Assembly: GCF_000611675.1 (NCBI RefSeq)
Contig: NZ_JATV01000001.1
Location: 124,001-188,000 of the forward strand
DNA from: Flavobacterium succinicans LMG 10402
GTDB lineage: Bacteria > Bacteroidota > Bacteroidia > Flavobacteriales > Flavobacteriaceae
DNA: 64,000 nt
Direction of reading: 5' to 3'
In this document: positions 61,045 to 64,000 of the stretch, in pieces
How positions within the stretch are numbered: position 1 is the first letter of the stretch
Layout: every line of letters begins with the position of its first letter
The notes under the pieces: model-generated
Told to the model about the DNA's origin: nothing
What the model saw: only the letters and a program-made list of their open reading frames with translations
Databases searched by the model: none
Made by a program: the position numbers and the translations under genes

Positions 61045-62089
61045 TTTTGTTCGAATCTATTAGGTTGCCATCAATTTTTTCGTTGTAATCAATCTCAGCC
61101 ATGCTGATTTTTTTACGGTCTTGAGGTCTTCCCAAAAGGATTTTCTCTTCGGTATTGATGATTACTTTTTCTGTTTTAGTGTAATTGTTTTGATTGATTA
61201 CAGAGTCTTTTTCAAAAACTCTAGGTCCTTCAATTACCCAGTCACTAACGTCTTTTTTGTCAAAACGACAAGTGTTACAAATGAATTCTTCTACTTCGTG
61301 ATATTCATCTTTTCTTCCTGTTACACGTTGAATTTCACCTCCAAACATCCAAACAGTAGTGTTGCCACAACATCCAGGAGTAGTACATTCTCTGTGTGCA
61401 TTAAAAGGTTTGTTAAACCAAACTCTCGATTTGAAACGGAAGGTTTTGTCGGTCAATGCTCCAACAGGACATACATCAATCATGTTGCCTGAGAATTCAT
61501 TGTCGATAGCTTTAGAAATACAAGTAGAAATATTAGCATGATCACCTCTGTCTAATACACCGTGAACACGATTGTCTGTTAGTTGATCCGCAACTTGTAC
61601 ACATCTTTGGCACAAAATACAACGGTTCATATGCAGTTGAATATTTGGACCAATATTTTCAGGTTCAAATGTTCTTTTTTCTTCGATATAACGCGTTTGT
61701 GATTTTCCGTGTTCGAAGCTTAAGTTTTGTAAATCACATTCTCCTGCTTGATCGCAAATTGGGCAATCTAAAGGGTGATTGATCAATAAAAATTCAGTTA
61801 CTGCCTTTCTTGCTTCGGTAACTCTTTCAGAAGATTTGCTGTTTACTTCCATGCCATCCATGCAGCCCGTTACACAAGATGCCATTAATTTTGGCATAGG
61901 TCTTGGATCGGCTTCACTACCTTTGGATACTTCTACTAAACAACAACGGCATTTACCACCGCTACCTTTTAATTTCGAATAATAACACATCGCTGGCGGA
62001 ACTACATCTCCACCAATCATACGAGCGGCTTGAAGGATGGTTGTTCCTGGTTCTACTTCTATCGACTGACCGTCTATTGTTACTTTCAT
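61037..62089 (-). CDS. nuoG: NADH-quinone oxidoreductase subunit G, short form (iron-sulfur part)
   Basis: This 350-residue protein holds the [2Fe-2S] N-terminal domain (CYYSKLKGSGGKCRCC), a His/Cys cluster region (HPLDCPICDQAGECDLQN) and [4Fe-4S] ligands (CILCQRCVQ, CPVGALTDK). The Cys-rich stretch HRECTTPGCCGNTT and CNTC follows. It lacks the large molybdopterin-like C-terminal domain of E. coli NuoG; the short form is usual in this phylum, so I do not call it truncated. It carries electrons from NuoF toward NuoI. Confidence 0.92.
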   Translation of the reverse strand: MKVTIDGQSIEVEPGTTILQAARMIGGDVVPPAMCYYSKLKGSGGKCRCCLVEVSKGSEADPRPMPKLMASCVTGCMDGMEVNSKSSERVTEARKAVTEFLLINHPLDCPICDQAGECDLQNLSFEHGKSQTRYIEEKRTFEPENIGPNIQLHMNRCILCQRCVQVADQLTDNRVHGVLDRGDHANISTCISKAIDNEFSGNMIDVCPVGALTDKTFRFKSRVWFNKPFNAHRECTTPGCCGNTTVWMFGGEIQRVTGRKDEYHEVEEFICNTCRFDKKDVSDWVIEGPRVFEKDSVINQNNYTKTEKVIINTEEKILLGRPQDRKKISMAEIDYNEKIDGNLIDSNKNG

Positions 62090-62139
62090 TTTTTTGGGTC
62101 TTAATGGTAAAACAATATTTTACCTTTTTAACTTTTTAA

Positions 62140-63507
62140 CTATAGGGTTACTTTACCAACTAAGTGCTTTACCTTTTCGAACGGTTCTGCAACAAAATGA
62201 TCTCTATTTTTAATTTTTTCAGGGAAACGAATATGGTATTCAAATTCGTCTCTAAAATGACGAATCGCTGCAGCCACAGGCCAAGAAGCGGCATCACCTA
62301 ATGGACAAATAGTGTTTCCTTCGATTTTGCTTTGAATGCTTAACAACAATTCGATATCTTCCTCGCGACCTTGTCCGTTTTCAATACGGTGCAATACTTT
62401 TTCTAACCATCCAGTTCCTTCACGACAAGGAGTACATTGACCACAGCTTTCATGGTGGTAGAAGCGAGAGAAATTCCAAGTGTTTCTAACAATACAGCTG
62501 GTGTCATCATACACGATAAATCCACCTGAACCTAACATAGAACCTGTAGCAAAACCACCATCACTTAAAGACTCATACGTCATTAATCGGTCTTCGCCAG
62601 CGGCTGTTTTATAGATTAAGTTAGCAGGTAAAATTGGCACTGAACTTCCTCCTGGAACAAAAGCTTTCAGTGGACGATCAGAACTCATTCCTCCTAAATA
62701 TTCATCTGAATTCATGAATTCGTACACAGATAATCCCATTTCGATTTCATAAACTCCTGGGTTTTTAATGTGACCAGAAGCAGAAATTAATTTAGTTCCA
62801 GTAGATCTTCCAACTCCAATTTTAGCGTAATCAGCTCCTGAATTGTTTACAATCCAAGGCACGGCTGCAATAGTTTCCACATTGTTAACTACGGTTGGGT
62901 TGGCCCAAAGACCAGAAACCGCAGGGAAAGGTGGTTTAATACGTGGATTACCACGTTTTCCTTCTAAAGATTCAATAAGTGCAGTTTCTTCACCACAAAT
63001 GTAGGCTCCACCACCACAATGAACATACAAGTCTAAATCATAACCTGTACCTAATATATTTTTGCCCAACCATCCTGCAGCTTTTGCTTCGGCTATGGCT
63101 CTTTCTAATATCTTGTAAACCCACATGTATTCTCCACGAATGTAGATGTAGGAACGATTAGCGCCTAGTGCATAACTAGAAGTAATCATACCTTCAATTA
63201 ACAAGTGAGGAATATATTCCATCAAGAAACGATCTTTGAACGTTCCTGGTTCTGATTCGTCTGCGTTACAAACTAAGTGACGAGGTTTTCCTGATTTTTT
63301 ATCAATAAAACTCCATTTCATTCCTGCAGGGAATCCAGCACCACCACGCCCTCTTAGTCCAGAAGTTTTAACTTCTTCAACAACTTCGTCAGGAGTTAAT
63401 GTTTTTAAAGCTTTCTCTACAGAAGCATAACCGCCGTTAGCACGATATACTTCGTAAGTCTTTATTCCAGGAATATTGATTTTGTCTAATAATATTTTTT
63501 GTGACAT
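62140..63507 (-). CDS. nuoF: NADH-quinone oxidoreductase subunit F (NADH/FMN-binding)
   Basis: This 455-residue subunit binds FMN and NADH and holds a [4Fe-4S] cluster. It shows GLRGRGGAGFPAGMKWSF (NADH), CNADESEPGTFKDR, YICGEETALIESLEGKRGNPR (FMN site) and ESCGQCTPCREGTGW with the cluster Cys residues. It is the entry point of electrons into complex I. It starts one base after nuoE. Length is normal. Confidence 0.97.
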   Translation of the reverse strand: MSQKILLDKINIPGIKTYEVYRANGGYASVEKALKTLTPDEVVEEVKTSGLRGRGGAGFPAGMKWSFIDKKSGKPRHLVCNADESEPGTFKDRFLMEYIPHLLIEGMITSSYALGANRSYIYIRGEYMWVYKILERAIAEAKAAGWLGKNILGTGYDLDLYVHCGGGAYICGEETALIESLEGKRGNPRIKPPFPAVSGLWANPTVVNNVETIAAVPWIVNNSGADYAKIGVGRSTGTKLISASGHIKNPGVYEIEMGLSVYEFMNSDEYLGGMSSDRPLKAFVPGGSSVPILPANLIYKTAAGEDRLMTYESLSDGGFATGSMLGSGGFIVYDDTSCIVRNTWNFSRFYHHESCGQCTPCREGTGWLEKVLHRIENGQGREEDIELLLSIQSKIEGNTICPLGDAASWPVAAAIRHFRDEFEYHIRFPEKIKNRDHFVAEPFEKVKHLVGKVTL

Positions 63508-63508
63508 C

Positions 63509-64000
63509 TTATTTATCGTGTAATATTATTTTATTATCTCTACAATCCGTAATGATTTGATCGATTTTCTCTTCAGTCAAATGTTCTTTGTAGAAATCGC
63601 CCAATTGCATCATAGGGGCATAACCACAAGCACCTAAACATTCTACACCTCTTACTTCAAACAAGCCATCAGCGGTAGGCTCTCCTACTGGCACACCTAG
63701 TTTTTCACAAGTGTAGTCCATTAAGTTTTCTACACCATTCAAACAACAAGGAGAAGTTTGACAAAACTCGAACATGTATTTACCAACAGGTCTTTGGTTA
63801 AACATGGTGTAAAACGTTACCACTTCATAAACCTCAATTGGTTTAATATGAAGAATTTCGGCTACTTTGTTTTGTAATTCAATGCTTAACCAGTTGTCAT
63901 GAGCATCTTGTACCTCATGTAAAACTGGCAACAGCGCTGATTTTCTTTTGTCTTCAGGATAGTGGCTGATCAATTCATTGATGCGTTCCATCAATGTTTC
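63509..64000 (-). CDS. nuoE: NADH-quinone oxidoreductase subunit E (5' end outside window)
   Basis: The frame remains open to the window edge (the codons before MERINELIS read Glu-Thr-Leu), and relatives begin some residues earlier, so the start is probably outside. The [2Fe-2S] ligands are C-x4-C in FCQTSPCC and C-x3-C in ECLGACG. It is the partner of NuoF in the NADH dehydrogenase module. nuoA-D would be expected upstream, outside the window. Confidence 0.95.
   Translation of the reverse strand, partial: ETLMERINELISHYPEDKRKSALLPVLHEVQDAHDNWLSIELQNKVAEILHIKPIEVYEVVTFYTMFNQRPVGKYMFEFCQTSPCCLNGVENLMDYTCEKLGVPVGEPTADGLFEVRGVECLGACGYAPMMQLGDFYKEHLTEEKIDQIITDCRDNKIILHDK

Noticed and set aside
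61037..62089. nuoG as a truncated gene
   Set aside because: The short form without the molybdopterin-like domain is usual in Bacteroidota, and the reading frame ends cleanly with an 8-base overlap into nuoH.
1..64000. CRISPR array
   Set aside because: No regularly spaced short repeats with unique spacers were found; repeats present are MITE-like, REP-like or domain duplications.

Overview
The window reads as the chromosome of a Flavobacterium-like member of the Bacteroidota. The DNA is AT-rich, ribosome binding sites are weak, and several genes are preceded by the Bacteroidota -7 box TAnnTTTG. Several proteins carry type IX secretion (T9SS) C-terminal sorting domains, there is a SusC/SusD/SusE-type polysaccharide utilization locus, and NuoG is the short form. 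No species can be named from the sequence alone.

Layout. (1) 1-1226: the end of a ketoacyl synthase, a duplicated intergenic repeat and recX. (2) 1379-16050: three very large tandem secreted proteins (1427, 1623 and 1498 residues). They share one C-terminal module of about 450 residues ending in a T9SS sorting domain, and differ in their N-terminal parts (LamG, PA14-like, Ig/Fn3 or beta-helix). (3) 16054-25743: housekeeping genes (cupin/JmjC, bioB, ribF, pth, rplY, prs), a T9SS metalloprotease, two copies of a MITE-like element with target duplications, and a structured RNA-like motif. (4) 26032-32486: tRNA-Leu(CAA) with a compact 6.4-kb integrative element in its 3' end (tyrosine integrase, HTH excisionase-like protein, Rep-like protein, unknown proteins), bounded by 15-bp direct repeats. 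(5) 32535-48828: a beta-1,4-galactan/galactose locus: GntR regulator, SusC (broken by one in-frame TGA), SusD, SusE, galactose mutarotase, two GH53 endo-galactanases, a GH2 beta-galactosidase and galK-galT-galE. (6) 48919-53692: umuC-umuD with a palindromic operator candidate, a patatin-like lipase, a Gfo/Idh/MocA oxidoreductase and a DsbA-family protein. (7) 53778-64000: nuoN-M-L-K-J-I-H-G-F-E of respiratory complex I, all on the minus strand, running off the window.

How they work together. In the galactan locus a lipoprotein GH53 would cut galactan at the surface, SusCD would import oligomers, a second GH53 and the GH2 would finish them in the periplasm, and galM/galK/galT/galE form a complete Leloir pathway. 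Two promoter regions of this locus carry the same 22-bp tandem site (two ACTGGTA repeats 10 bp apart), one beside gntR and one before galM, which ties both halves to one regulator. No inner-membrane galactose transporter is seen.

Most worth checking: the tRNA-Leu element with its swapped terminator and paired end repeats; the MITE-like family; the two structured-RNA-like copies (one inside the nuo operon); the susC nonsense mutation with the shared operator; and the umuC palindrome overlapping its promoter.
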